Source: Ostrinia nubilalis
Lineage: Eukaryota; Arthropoda; Insecta; Lepidoptera; Crambidae
NCBI RefSeq assembly: GCF_963855985.1
Contig: NC_087108.1
Span: 11,302,001 to 11,366,000, forward strand
Length of the DNA: 64,000 nucleotides
Direction of reading: 5' to 3'
Shown: positions 44,971 through 56,997 of the stretch, one piece after another
Layout: the number at the start of each line of letters is the position of its first letter
How positions within the stretch are numbered: the first letter of the stretch is position 1
Program-made: the position numbers and the translations under genes
The notes under the pieces: model-generated
Databases searched by the model: none
What the model was told of the DNA's origin: nothing
Seen by the model: only the letters and a program-made list of their open reading frames with translations

Positions 44971-45259
44971 CTTGAGGGACTTGAGGACCACGGCCGCGCA
45001 CCGCGACTGGATCGAAACTAAACAGCTCTTAGATAACTTGTTTACGTTTTTAATGTTCTATTCTATCAGATAAACGGTGTTTTGTAGATAAAACTGGTTA
45101 TCAAAAAAGTTTGCAATATATTGTCCAAAGATATATAATTTAATTTTATACAAGGTGACTTTGCAATCAGTATCCAAATTTTTAGGAGCGACTCAGAATC
45201 AGTAAATTAATCGATTTACGTAAAGAAAACAATATTTTTTTCATATTTAATTATTTTTT

Positions 45260-45743
45260 TAAATTACGTACTCGTAGTTAACTGCAAAGCTTAATAGACA
45301 TACTGGTAGGTACATCATATTTTATTATGGTTTTTTAGATTTTTCATTTTCTTATTTTAGAAGTTAGAGGGGGCAGGACCAAGTTTTTTCCACTTTGGAA
45401 GCGTCTGTCACGCAAACTATTCGGTTTAGAAAAAAAGTATTTTAAAAACCTCGATATCATTTTTGAAGACCTATCCATAGAAACCCCACACATATGTGTT
45501 CGATAAAAAAAAAATGTGTTTAAGTTCTAAGTAGCCCCCAATATTTATTATTATTTTTTTATTTTTGCATCAAAATCTTAATGCGGTTAACAGAATACAT
45601 CTACCTACCAAGTTTCAACAGTATAGCTCTTATAGTTTCGGAAAAAAATGGCTGTGCCATACGGACGGACAGACGTACAGACAGACACGACGAATCTATA
45701 AGGGTTCCGTTTTTTTCCATTTGGCTACGGAACCCTAAAAAGA
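45260..45743 (-). repeat. Dispersed repeat copy (AGGGTTCCGTAGCCAAATGG family)
   Basis: Reverse-complement copy of the start of 39930-41010, from TAGGGTTCCGTAGCCAAATGG-type end at about 45736 back to the AGATTTTTCATTTTCTTATT segment. The GTCT/GTCC tract is short here. Confidence 0.65.
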
Positions 45744-45903
45744 AAAAAGGAAGAACTTTTTTTACAAACTGTGTGCTGTGAAATAATAATTTCGAAATTC
45801 AAGACTCAAATCGAGTTTTATCTAAAATAATGTTCTCAATTGATAACAAAGATCAAAGGTCATTAAGTAACATCATGTATTGTGTGTTGTTTTTGTAAAT
45901 AAA

Positions 45904-46106
45904 TCTATATATATAAAAGAAAGTCGTGTTAGTTACTTCACTTATAACTCAAGAACGGCTGAACCGATTTAGCTGAAAATTGTCAGGGAGGTAGTTTAGA
46001 GCCAGGAGAAGGACATAGGATACTTTTTATCCCGTTCGAAATTAAAAAAAAAAAGTCTGCTTATTTATTGCCATTAAGGCGGAACAAAGTTCGCCGGGTC
46101 AGCTAG
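45904..46106 (+). mobile_element. Short complete Helitron family B copy (empty-site reference)
   Basis: 203 bp from TCTATATATATAAAAGAAAG to the hairpin GGCGGAACAAAGTTCGCC and CTAG. It has the same termini as the 8.8-kb Helitron at 18599-27408 but no palindrome, and it therefore shows the uninterrupted cargo site (CATAGGATAC). Confidence 0.92.
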
Positions 46107-46389
46107 TAAAATTAATAAAAACTCACAGAAGTAAACCGTACAAAACTTGAACAACAGCACTATTTCACGAAATGACAAACTTCCAGGTAGGTACCTAAGT
46201 GACGGCAGCTTTTTCAAACAAAAATGTACTGTAGGATTTAACCCCCGCGCGCCTGACGCAAAAAGAGAGGGGTGTTTCAAGTTTAAAGTGTCTGTCTGTG
46301 ATTTCGTAGCAAATAAACGAATGAACCGATCTTCATTTAGTTTTGTAGTTACCTACTTACTATATCGATTTCCATAAACTACTTATTTA

Positions 46390-46505
46390 TCTCTGGTGAG
46401 GCTCTCTTGGAGGTGCCTGGATGCGAGCGGCGCCGCAGGACTGGTTTTTGTGGAAATCCTTGGGGGAGGCCTTGGTCCAGCAGGGGACGTCTTTCGGCTG
46501 AAACA
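46390..46505 (+). pseudogene. RTE 3'-end fragment
   Basis: Contains GGAAATCCTTGGGGGAGGCC and GTCCAGCAGGGGACGTC, the coding-strand form of the RTE C-terminus (LG.A.VQQ.T). It is very short. Confidence 0.6.
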
Positions 46506-47624
46506 AACAAACTTATCTATTATTAAAAAATAATGAATTCACCGGTTTTTTCACATTAAACCGGCACATGGAACTTGGTAGACGTGATTTGAATGACAGC
46601 TGTCACATGCACCATACTACAGCACAGCGTAAGATAATGTAAATTTATTTTAACTTTTTTTTTAGTTTAGGTACATTTCTGTACCCCCAGTGAAAACGGA
46701 GTTAAGTCGAAAATGGTGATTTTTGGGAAATCGCATTTGAAGTTAAAAAAAATCCTGCTTCGTCGCTATTAGAGATAACTTGGTGATATATTTTTTAGGT
46801 GAAAGGTAATGTTAGATATAATTAGGCAGTGTGCCAGTTTGGGAAATATAGCATGTGGTTTTTTCGTAATTAAATAAAAACCCAGTTATATCGCCATGCA
46901 CGGCAACTTTACATTCGTGTAAAGTGATGTAATGGGACATAAATTATTTTACACCACACTGAATTGACCACCCGCTAACAAGTGTAAAGTGATACATTTT
47001 ACGCCATTTCTGTTGATAATTTTTTGTTTCTTCAATTTTAGAAAAAGTTGTAAAACAAACATTAGTAATTACACTATGAGGAATCATTATTTCAGGTTAT
47101 TTAGGGTAAATCGTCCAAAAATTTCTACTTATATCAATATACACCAATTTTGTGATGAGAAAAAAATGTGTAAACTGATCTAACTAACATAATAGCGATC
47201 TAAGTATCCTAATAATTATGTGTAAAGTGATATAAGTGGCGATTGTAAAGGAATAAGGCTAGAATTTTAGAGTGAATTCTAATTATTTACTCCTTAAATG
47301 TTTATTCTGATCTGAAACTACTATTTTATTAATTATTACACCATATACCATGAATGATATCGGCCTAAATCACATACATTATCTCCTATTTTAAAGTAAG
47401 TATTAGTTGAAGCAATTGGGTAATAAAGACCAGAAACAACAATGGTTTCACATCAACTAATTAGACAGGAGACAGAGAAAAGTTTGTTTTCTACAATTAC
47501 CCTATTAGGAATCAAACTCTGGACCAGAGATGATGATGTCAAGCTATATTGATTGCTTTTTGGCTACAGAAGGATAATATAAAAGTAAAGTCATAAAATG
47601 CATTTGTTTTCAACAAAGAGGCTT

Positions 47625-47760
47625 TTAAAAAGCCCTTTAACACGTCCTAGTATCACTTGAACCCTACTTTTATTTTGGGACATAAATGGGTCAGTGCTGA
47701 GAAGAAGCAGCGCAAGAAATTTAGCCACCCTTGTCAGCCTCTTCTTAAATCATAAATAAC
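47625..47760 (+). mobile_element. LINE 3'-end fragment
   Basis: Contains GGCTTTTAAAAAGCCCTTTA and TCAGTGCTGAGAAGAAGCAG, the same 3'-end family as 10790-10930 and 37925-38120. Confidence 0.6.
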
Positions 47761-47983
47761 TTGAAAAAATCGAACTGCCTAAGACGGGAATCTTCTTAAA
47801 TCAATAGAGACATGAATTAACAAGACATGTTATACTTGCGAGCTAAGCAGATAAAGTCCAGCAACACATGCCATTTACATAATTATTTACTTTATACATA
47901 GTATCCATTCATAAGGTCTTACGTAGTTAGTTTTGCAGGGCAATCGAATATTGCACTTAACCTTTTGATTAGACCATTGTGCG

Positions 47984-49320
47984 CTATTTGATCTTCCTAT
48001 TCCAACCGCTCCAGATCCCCCCAGGTAGCAGCAGCCTATCTAGGTCGCTACAGGCCTTCTGCAGCGACCCTGGTGATTGGAGAATTTGAGCCTGTTGATC
48101 TGCTACGCTTCTGCACTCCTTGTGCACGTGCTGTGGTTTTTCTTCTGCCTCCATGCATCTTCTGCACAGTAGGCTTTCTGTACAGCTATACTGTGTAGGT
48201 GTTTGTTTAACATACCTGTTATTACACTTAGGACCTTGCGGATGTTGTCCCTGTTTAGTCTTATGAGTCTTTAACTTTTTCGATATAATATCCACAACTG
48301 CATCTTTTGTTTGCCTACATCTTTCACAATCTTTCCATTCTGTGTGGTGTTATTTTTCTATTTTGGAGCGCAGCCAGGTCTTGATCTGTGCTTATGGTAT
48401 CGGCATTATAATTGTTCCGGACCAAATACCGTCGTGTACGATCCCCTTCTGGCCAGTTCATCTGCTGCGTCGTTGCCCAAGGAGTTACTGTGTCCTTTGA
48501 TCCACTTCAGGAGTGCAGGGTAACGCCATTTGCGTCTGCAATGACTTAGGAGCGCGTCATGGCATTCCAATATAAGTATTATAATGTAGTATATTAAGTT
48601 GCTTTGTATTGCTTGCACTATCTGAGATTATTTTTATATTCAGACCTCGGATGTCTATGGTTGCAACCGCCTGTGCTGCTCTGATTGCAATCTGCTTGGA
48701 AAATTGTATTGTGTGTATCTAGTGTTGTTGATATTCTTAGTATATTTAGGTAATTCGAGAAGACACCAGCTCCCGTACCTTTTTGGGTTTTGGAGCCGTC
48801 AGTGTAATATCCTAACTTCATTGATTCCAGAGCAATCTTGCGTTTCCGCTATAAGCTGGATATTATATCTTCAGTCGAAGAGTGAACACAGGGAATTCTG
48901 CCGATAGGTGCCTCGGTGAGAGGTATTTTTTTTATTAGGGTTTTGTGCAGGATCGTGGAATGTCCTGTCTCCTTGTTTTGCTTCTATATTCTATATACCT
49001 TTAAGTCTTAGAGCGGCTGCTTGCGCTTCCTCCTGAATGATGAGGTCTAAAGATCTGAGATTCAGAAGGTACTCAAGTGATGTCGATGGAGTGGTTCTCA
49101 TACAACTAGTGGCCGCTATGCTTACTAGGCGTTGCAGGCTTTGGAGTTTTGATCTTGCTGTGGATAGTTGTGTTCTGTGCCACCACACAAGTGATCCATA
49201 ATAATATGTGTAAGAGGGCCATAGCGACGTGTAGAGCCAGTGTTATCTTTGGGTTGAGACCTCATCTACTACCAATGAGTCTCTTGCACTGATGGAATGC
49301 TATACAGGCCATTTTTATTT
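47984..49320 (-). pseudogene. LINE remnant: RT end, RNase H, C-terminal Cys motif
   Basis: Reading the minus strand from right to left, I see the C-terminal RT region (WWHRTQLSTARSKLQSLQRL, EYLLNLRSLDLIIQEEAQAA), RNase H (YYTDGSKTQKGTGAGVFS near 48800; KWIKGHSNSLGNDAADELAR near 48460) and LLCRRCMEAEE near 48160. Frames are broken several times. RNase H after RT points to an I/R1/LOA-type LINE. The same family is at 15300-16020. Confidence 0.8.
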
Positions 49321-50337
49321 TGTTCTCGACATGACTCGCCCAGTTCAATTTGTTGTCAAAGGTGATGAGTTTTGTTTATAAAGAGTTCTGGTAGTTGGAG
49401 CTCTTGTAAATTCTATAATGCACTTATTAAGTACTTTTATTGACAACGTTAGGCACTATGAATTCAATTATATGTTTTACTAGTAGATGTTCACCATTAT
49501 TTATTAAAACTATTAACTAAAGTTCTTTGATTTATAAACTACGCATTATGTTTTCCTTTAATCTGACAATTGGGCTAAGTTATATCATTTTACAACAAAT
49601 AATTAACCAAATCATTAGTTGCGATTTTCAAATGTTTTTGATCTAAGTAACTTATAACATTTTACACATGTACGAAACTTTTGTGGTTAATGGTATTAGT
49701 CTAATTGAATCATTATACACAAAATAAATAATCATTTGTCTTTTACTTTTTGTGCTATAAATTAAGTTACATTCTTTTTCACCAACCAACAATACATAGT
49801 TTTTTTTGTGTATATTAATATGAGTCATCTTATATTGTTAATCACAAATTCAATCTGAACAACTTTAATCGTGTAAAAAGTAGTAACACGAGTCGTACCT
49901 CTTGACACAATAAAAAATTTAAAGAAGCCTCCGGTACACTTTGTTAAAAGTAGACATGTATCAATATACACGAAAGAAAACTCAAAATTGGTTCACAAAG
50001 CCTTACTTGTATCATTTGGCACAAAATTATTTTCTTTTCTATACGTCGTAGAAACATACCGATTAGATACAAAAATAGCTAATTTTTCAGAGATTCACAT
50101 TATGTTATAAAGTCAATTTTGATCTAAGTCGAGTTAGATCCCTTTTCACTGGGGGTACAGATTTTACTCTGTGTAACGCGAAATGCCGGAACTAAATAAG
50201 CGACTCTTATTTTTACTCTGCGTTTATTTTTAGAATATACATACAATACATACCTAAAGTATAGTTAAATCTTTAGACGTTGTTTAATTTAATAACATAG
50301 CTGCCAAAGCTGCCAACCCTAGCTAGCAGATGCCTCC

Positions 50338-50345
50338 TATAAAAG
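50338..50345 (+). promoter_or_regulatory. TATA box candidate for CYP-c
   Basis: TATAAAAG lies 67-74 bp before the ATG at 50412, leaving room for a start site about 30 bp downstream and a short leader. The upstream boundary of unique promoter sequence is the transposon end at 50160. Confidence 0.5.
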
Positions 50346-50411
50346 ACAAATGCGTTTATCTTAAACGAGTAGTTAAGTAGTCGGTGAACAGTCGAACAGT
50401 GATTTCACGCA

Positions 50412-53400
50412 ATGATTTTTTTAATCTTATTATTCGTTTTATGTGTATGCCTAACATTAATATACTCGTCTCTAAAAAGTAAACAAGATTACTGGAAGAA
50501 GAAGAAAGTGCCTTCATGTCCCAACCCTAAGCCCATCTTCGGGAATTATTCAGACTACATTCTTTTGAAGAAATTTGTAGGAGAAGTCTCACAGGAAATA
50601 TGTCGGGCTTTCCCCAACGAACCTTACATCGGAACGTTCTACGGCTCGGGCCCAGCTCTCCTGGTGCAAGACCCTGACATCTTGAAGCTTATTTTAACCA
50701 AGGACTTCTATTACTTCAACAGCCGGGAGGTGTCCAAGTACACGCACAATGAAGTAACCACGCAGAACCTATTCTTCACTTACGGGGACAGGTGGAAAGT
50801 GATGCGCCAGAACATGACGCCTATCTTTACGACTGCAAAGATGAAGAACATGTTTTATTTAGTGGAAAATTGTTGCTACACACTAGAGAAGTTACTGGAC
50901 TATGAGAAGAGCGTTTCCGATGTCATAGAAGTGAGGACTCTAACCGTTAGATACACCATGGAGTCTATAGGCTCCTGTGCTTTTGGAATCGACATGAATT
51001 CGATGGAGAAGGGCTTTGATCGTAATCCCTTCGTCCTTGTGGGCAGCAAAATCATGGATACCTCCACTTATAGAGGCTTGAAATGGATAGCCCGAACCAT
51101 GTGGCCGTCAGTGTTCTATGGATTAGGATTCAAAACTTTCTCCACAGATATCGACAAGTTTTTTGAATCCATACTGATAAACGTCTTCAAAGGCAGAGGC
51201 TACAAGCCGACTACCCGGAACGATTTTATTGACTGCGTTTTGAATTTGAAAAATAACAACTTCATCACTGGAGACAGCATGCGTAATGCAAAAACTGGTG
51301 GAAATGAGAAGGTGGTTTTGGAGGTAGATAACGATTTAATGGTGGGTCTGTGCGTGGTGATCTTCGCTGCTGGCTTCGATACCTCGGCCACGACGATGGC
51401 GTTCACATTGTTCGAGCTGGCAAAGCACAAGGAGGCTCAGAGACGCGTTCAGGAGGAAATAGACGAGTATTTGAGGGTGCATGAGAATAAGTTGAGCTAC
51501 GATTGCGTGTCTACACTGACGTATACAGAAGCTTGTGTTGATGAGGCGCTTCGTTTGTATCCTGTGTTGGCGCTCCTGACAAGAGAAGTGGTGGAGGATT
51601 ACACGCTACCGTCAGGTTTGACCCTGGAGAAGGACAGTCGCGTGCACATACCGGTGTACCACCTTCAACGCGACCCTGCTAATTTCCCAGACCCCGAAGA
51701 ATACAGGCCAGAGAGGTTCCTGCCCGAGAACAAGCAGAACATCAAGCCGTACACCTACATGCCTTTTGGAGAAGGACCTAGAATTTGTATAGGTATGTTT
51801 AGTCTTACTTTTTTCGTATTTCGTCGTTTCAGTCTACAGCCGCCCTCTGCTGGACAGCCTCCCCTTTTCATGTTTCATCGGTTCAACCCCCTGCCTCAAG
51901 GATATCCACAACGACCGGTCCTGCGCTGCCCGCGTCCAGGTGCTTCCCGCTATCATCAGATCGTCGGTCCACCTAGTGGGAGGTCTGACTACTCTACATT
52001 TTACATTTACTTCCATGTTTACAATGCATAAATTAAACTAGCGGCCGCCCGCGACTTCGTACACGTGGATCCAGTTTTACCCCCTTCATCTATTTTACGC
52101 GGTTTAGATTTTTTCATACAAATGTTTTTTCCCGCTAACTCCCGTTTCCGTGGGAATTTTGCAATATCCTGTTGTAACTAAGCTTTAAGTTTACTAAGGT
52201 ACCTGCATGCCAAATTTCAAGCGTCTAACTTAAACGATTTAAATTTTTCATACAAAAGGATTTTCCCGCTATTTCCCGTTCCCGTGGGAATTTCGGGAAT
52301 TCCTTTCTTAGTGCACCTCTACGGTACATAAGCTACGTCCCTTCCAAATTTCAAGTGCCTACGTTTAGCCGTTTAGGCTGTGCGTTGGTCTGTCAGTCAG
52401 TCAGTTTCTCCTGTTACTCGTATATATTTAGATTAACACAGTCTACAGACCTCTGCCGTCTGCTCTCAAATATTTTTTTAAACGGTAATCAGTGTTTCAC
52501 ACTGTCAATGTTAATTTCAAACTATTTTTAAGATTTTTAAAGTAAAGCCCTTTGATCCATAAATTGTTAATGAAGTTAAATAAATGTCCAGGGCCCCCAG
52601 CACAGCAATAGGGAGGGACAGCCCTATGTCTGAAATCGGATTGTTTAAAATCAAAGACACACATGTTTACACAATTTTTTATTTATTTTACCGATAACAA
52701 TATTTTTATCGCGCATTAAGGTCACAAGCCTTCCCTTCTATGATCTGAGGTCACAAGTTAAGCAAGGAGTTAAAATAAACATCAGTCATTTATGATATTT
52801 TGAATTGAAACATATTTAGCTGTAAAAAAATTTTTATTTCGTAAATTATTATCATAAAAAAAACAAAACTACAACAAATTCTCACAAATCAGTAAAAATA
52901 TGACTTTTACTATTGGAAAAAGGCCTACGCCAAGGATTTCAATAAATAATAATAAATAAATTTATATCCTTGGACATTTCACACTGCGCTTCTAGTCCCT
53001 AACTAAGCAAAGCTTGTACTATGGGTACTAGACAACGGATATGAACATACTTAAATACTTTTTTTTTGTAATTACATACTTATTATCATAGAAAACACCC
53101 AGTCCAATACAAACAAATATGTTCATGCACACAAATGTTTGTACTGTGCGGGAATTGAACTCGCTACCTCCGGAATAGTATTCCGTTTCGAACCACTACA
53201 CCAAATGGCCGAACGGTTCTGGGCTGCCCACATCCAGGTGCTTTCCGCCACTTTCACTAGATCGTCAGTCTGCCTAGTGAGAAGCCTGCCCACACTTCGT
53301 CTTTCAGCCTGTGGTCACCAGTTCTCGAAAACATTTCTGCCCCAATAGTCATTGGCTCTACGAGCTAGGTGCCCCGCCCACTGCCACTTAGGTTTGGCAA

Positions 53401-56400
53401 TATATCATCCGCAAATGGTTGATTATACTCGCTGTTGATATTTATGCCAAATCCACTGCAGTCCAGAAGCTTGAAAACATCTTTTAGGGCAGCGGTGAAC
53501 AGTTTCGGAGATATGACGTCTCACTGTCTTATCCCTCGCTGCAACCGGATAAGTTTCGAACTTTTCAGTTCGAATCTTAAGAGGCGGACCGATATGGTGG
53601 CGTTATTGTACAAGCCATTTAGCACTTCGATGTATCGATAGTCAAATTGGCGCTAGCAGTGCCCAGATCTCGACCGAATCAAAGGCGAAAGCCTTCGAGA
53701 GCCTATGTCAAAGTCAAAGTCAAAATTTCTTTATTTGTTTGGACTAATAAATAGTTCTTACAAATCGTCATTTTGCTCTTTTTTTTTTTTTTTTTTTTTT
53801 TTTATGTGATAGGAGGCAAACGAGCAAACGGATCACCTGATGGTAAGTGATTACCGTCGCCCATAGACACCCGCAGACCCAGGGGCGTTACAGGTGCGTT
53901 GCCGGCCTTTAAGGTAAAGATACGCTCTCCTCTTGAAAGCTTGCTGGTCGTATCCGTCCGGAAACACCGCAGACGACAGTCCATTCCACAGTTTGGTTGT
54001 ACGGGGCAGAAAGTTTCTAGAGAAACGTACTGTTGTGGACTGCCAACCATCTAAGTGATGGGGGTGGAAGTGCTGTCGGGTAGATCGGTGGCGAAAAGTG
54101 GCGGCAGGAATAAGTCCGGATAATTCTTCGGAGCACTCCCCGTGATACATGCGATAGAATATGCACAGTGAGGATACATCTCTACGCAGCGCCAAGGGGT
54201 CAAGCCGATCCGAAATGTCCTGGCAGTCAACGATTCGAGCTGCTCTCCGTTCAATGCGGTCCAGAGGGAGAAGCTGGTACTGGGGCGCACCTGCCCAAAG
54301 ATGAGAACAGTATTCCATATGAGGCCGAACCTGCGCCTTGTAAAGTTGCAGACGATGGGCTGGAGTGAAATACCGTCTCGATCTATTGAGCACACCAAGC
54401 TTCTTCGAGGCTAATTTAGCCTTACCCTCTAAATGACCACGGAACTGGACTTCGCTCGATATGTCGACACCAAGGATTCCGATATTGGCTGAGGCAGTTA
54501 GGGGAGTGCTCTCGAAACAGCGGGATACGACAAACGGCAACTTTTTGGCGGTGAACGCGCAAACTTGTGTCTTTGTAGGGTTAAATTGGACCAAATTGCG
54601 TCGACCCCAGTCTGAGACCTCCTTCAAGGAGGTTTCAATGTCGGACACAAGTTTGTTACGGCTCTCAATGACAAGTGCTGAGAAGAAGCGCCGCAACAAA
54701 CTCAGTCACCACTGTCTGCCGGTTAATATAAATAAATAGAAATAGTAGTAGTAGGTACATTCGATTCAGGAGCAGTTCACTGAATTTACCATGCATTCTT
54801 GTATGGTGTATCTTATAAGAATGGGTATACAAGATTGCGTGGTATATTAAACAAGGTAGTGACGTGCTAATATCTAGACTTACATATTAAGATACTAGTA
54901 GAAATGACTCGCATACATAAATTTGAATAACTTGGATTGACCAGTCCCCGAAAGCAGCGCCTGTTCACAGACATGACGAGTGAACCAGCCATCGCTTCAC
55001 TCGACCATATTAGAGGGAATGTAACGACCCGCCTCACTACGCCACCACCCCAGAGACAATTTAGTGAGAATGACAATTCCAAGTTATCTCTTTAAAATAA
55101 AAAACTAATAATAAAGCTAAGTAACAGTCCAGATTGAGAAGCATGACACTATAACATTTGAGAAATTATTATGAGTTTATACATTACTTTTCATTTTAAT
55201 TATTTTTAGTGCGAGCATGAGAGGACCATAATCCTACTCCCAGGATGACTTATCATTAAGAAAATCTCGAGTTGTGTAATAGGCTTTTTTAAGCATGTGA
55301 TCTTTAACTATATCTTTAAATTTATTATACGGTAGCTCTTTATATTTTTCAGGGACTTTGTTATAAAAATGGATACCTTGTCCCATAAAAGAGGCAAACA
55401 CTTTATTAAGTCTAAAAGCGGGTATAGCCAATTTATTTTTATTTCTAGTGTTAATTTGGTGAATATCACTTTTCTTTTTGAATTCAGTAATATTTTTTTG
55501 AATAAATAGAATACAGTTTAAGATGTATTGTGAAGCGGCCGTGAGAATGCCAATTTCTTTAAACAATTCTCTAAGGGATGCTCTTGCTTTCATTTTATAC
55601 AAGTATCTTATCGCACGTTTTTGCAAAATAAATATTGTTTCAAAATCTGCAGCTTTGCCCCATAGCATGATTCCATATGACATTAGGATATGATAAATCA
55701 TACTCGACAAACGCCAGGAAAGTGGCTGATTATTCTCTTTAGTCTTCTGTATGATCTGCCGTAGTGTATGTATGCTATGGTACGAAAGCCTTTTCAGAAC
55801 GCCGCTAGTTCGGGAGGCTGCAAGTCGTCAGGCATGCGAGCGTGAAGATTCGTAGACTCTCGAAAACAGCTTGCAGACATGGCTTAGAAGTGAATTCTTG
55901 AACACGTTTTACTCGCCTTTTTTTTAGGAAGAGTATCACCACACTTTTGTGCCACGCCGCGTAGGTGTTTTACCCTAGGCAGCGGTTCCCGAAAGGTGGT
56001 CCGCGGAACCCTGGGGTTCCGTGGAAAGGCCGCAAGGGTTCCGTAAAAAATATTATCCCACGTTTCGTGACCGACGTTGTTCGCTCGCACTGCTCGCACT
56101 GACTTGTTTACGCACAAGGGAGGGGCAGGGCGTGCGGGCGGAGTAGTACGGGGGTTCCGCTAGGAAAAGTATAATCAATTAGGGTTCCTTGGCAAAAAAA
56201 ATTGGGAAACCTTGCCCTAGAGCATGATGGAATCAAACAGTTCCTGGATAGCGTAGCGCAGTATCGACATTCCGCCTGCTATCAGAAGCTCAGCCGTAAT
56301 TCCATCATCACCCGATGTCTAATTGTTTTCCAGCTGTTCTCTAATCTCATATTATCTCAGCCATTCTAGTCTCACACAGACTGACGTCCGGGATATCTTC

Positions 56401-56997
56401 GGTATAGTGGCGGGCGGGTCAATCTAGCTCTTGGGGCTTTGAGTCTCTCTTTCTAAAGAGTCACGAATATTATACAATTGGGATATATAAATATATTCAA
56501 AATATGTACATAATAACAGTCCGTAAATGTAAATCGCCTTCCAGCCTTTTTTCTCACCTTTTATTGTTTCAAAGGATGGTTGCCTAATCAAATACGCGGT
56601 CTTGCCACCTATTTGAGTAGCCAAAAAATGGTTAAAATGGATCCGCGGTTGATATAATTGTAATATACGTGTTCCTGTAGGTCAATTTCAATTTGTGTTA
56701 ATAAAATTATTGGAATAAGGTTGTGTTGCGAACTCTGTGGCTACTTTGGATGTCACGAACTATTTGACGCGGTCGTCTGTACATGGCTTTCGTATTGTTT
56801 CAGGCATGAGGTTCGCAAAGATGCAAATGCTGGCTGGTCTGGTGACGATCCTGAAGAAGTACTCCGTGGAATTGGCAGATGACATGCCGGAGCAGGTGCC
56901 GTACGAGCCTCGGTCCATCGTGACGACACCCATCGGAGGGATGAAACTCAAGTTTACGGAAAGGGACGGATGGGAGCAAAGGGTTTTGCAAAAATGA
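50412..56997 (+). CDS. CYP-c: cytochrome P450, CYP3 clan (two exons)
   Basis: The exons are 50412-51792 and 56804-56997 (524 aa). The donor is GTATGT at 51793, the acceptor ends TTGTTTCAG at 56803, and the intron is phase 1. The N-terminal anchor is MIFLILLFVLCVCLTLIYSS, followed by the hinge PNPKPIFGN. The I-helix motif is AGFDTS (residues 320-325), with D where CYP-a and CYP-b have E; both are normal. ExxR is EALR, then PERF, then FGEGPRICIG with Cys459, and exon 2 begins MRFAKMQ. It is clearly paralogous to CYP-a and CYP-b but more distant, and closer to the left pseudogene in the SCPNPKPIFGNYSDYILLKK segment. Predicted role: ER-bound monooxygenase for small lipophilic substrates. The family cannot be fixed from sequence reading alone. 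The intron of 5 kb is filled with LINE and SINE debris. A 3.5-kb TIR element ends 250 bp upstream. Confidence 0.94.
51834..51990 (-). pseudogene. RTE 3'-end fragment just inside the CYP-c intron
   Basis: The minus strand reads PPTRWTDDLMIAGSTWTRAA and DRSLWISL, the RTE C-terminus. It starts only about 40 bp after the splice donor. It extends the exon-1 open frame by chance. Confidence 0.75.
52036..52440 (-). mobile_element. Helitron family A fragment
   Basis: On the minus strand the 3' end GCGGGCGGCCGCTAG is intact at about 52036, with two GGGAACGGGAA-type blocks upstream. The 5' half is missing or diverged. Confidence 0.75.
52441..52949. other. Intron sequence, nothing recognised
   Basis: AT-rich CYP-c intron sequence. 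I see no repeat or gene that I can name. Confidence 0.4.
52950..53215 (-). mobile_element. tRNA-derived SINE
   Basis: On the minus strand a tRNA-like head carries A box TGGTGTAGTGG and B box GTTCAATTCCC, followed by ACAAACATTTGTGTGCATGA, a body and an ATT-rich tail near 52955. It is the same family as the copies in the giant palindrome. Confidence 0.82.
53779..53803 (-). repeat. Poly(A) tail of a LINE (poly-T on the plus strand)
   Basis: A run of T marks the 3' tail of the minus-strand LINE at 53804-54699. Confidence 0.85.
53804..54699 (-). pseudogene. Jockey/CR1-like LINE, RT C-terminal region, 5'-truncated
   Basis: An uninterrupted minus-strand frame (54699-53851) covers the end of a non-LTR polyprotein: QVCAFTAKKLPFVVSRCFE, IGILGVDISSEVQFRGHLEG, KLGVLNRSRRYFTPAHRLQL, YCSHLWAGAPQYQLLPLDRI, HPHHLDGWQS, TTKLWNGL and LKGRQRTCNAPGSAGV. 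The YADD-containing part is missing. The good frame and long poly(A) tail suggest a fairly young insertion. Confidence 0.85.
55234..55710 (-). pseudogene. LINE C-terminal fragment, same family as 57530-62392
   Basis: The minus-strand frame starts within a motif MSYGIMLWGKAADFETIFIL that matches the end of the larger LINE at 62333-62392 (MSYGLLLWGSAADIESIFIL), and continues with LQKRAIRYLY, HFYNKVPE and KSSWE to a natural stop. It thus supplies the C-terminus that the larger copy lacks. Confidence 0.8.
55975..56215. mobile_element. hAT-like MITE candidate
   Basis: It starts CAGCGGTTCCCGAAAGGTGG and ends TTGGGAAACCTTGCCCTAG, imperfect inverted ends of the kind often seen in insect hAT elements. 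It separates two parts of the RTE copy. The target duplication is not clear. Confidence 0.5.

Larger units (their letters stand above)
33713..45240 (-). repeat. Right arm of the inverted duplication carrying CYP-b
   Basis: Reverse-complement partner of about 5015-13868. The inner end of homology is at about 33713 (interrupted directly by the TIR element 33717-34755, then TACAATCCGACTGCGACATA) and the outer end is near 45240. The extra length comes from insertions unique to this arm: 33717-34755, 35882-37512, 38778-39379, about 39607-41500 and 42071-43390. Confidence 0.85.
46679..50160. mobile_element. 3.5-kb TIR element directly upstream of CYP-c
   Basis: It starts CTGTACCCCCAGTGAAAA and ends with the inverted TTTTCACTGGGGGTACAG. 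ATTT occurs on both sides (46675-46678, 50161-50164). Near the left end GTGTAAAGTGAT motifs recur (46918, 46982, 47221), and inverted versions (ATCATTTTACA, AACATTTTACAC) lie near the right end, like subterminal binding repeats. A LINE copy (47600-49320) is nested inside. No transposase is seen. The right end lies about 250 bp before the CYP-c start codon. Confidence 0.78.
53380..56420 (-). pseudogene. RTE-clade LINE copy, split by later insertions
   Basis: Minus-strand pieces homologous to the RTE at 63441-64000 and its upstream region lie at 53380-53705 (region before the catalytic motif), 55706-55960 (KKG-type motif and upstream) and 56216-56420 (GDDGITAELLIAGG). Between them sit two LINE fragments (53706-55705) and a TIR element (about 55975-56215). 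All frames are broken. Confidence 0.75.
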
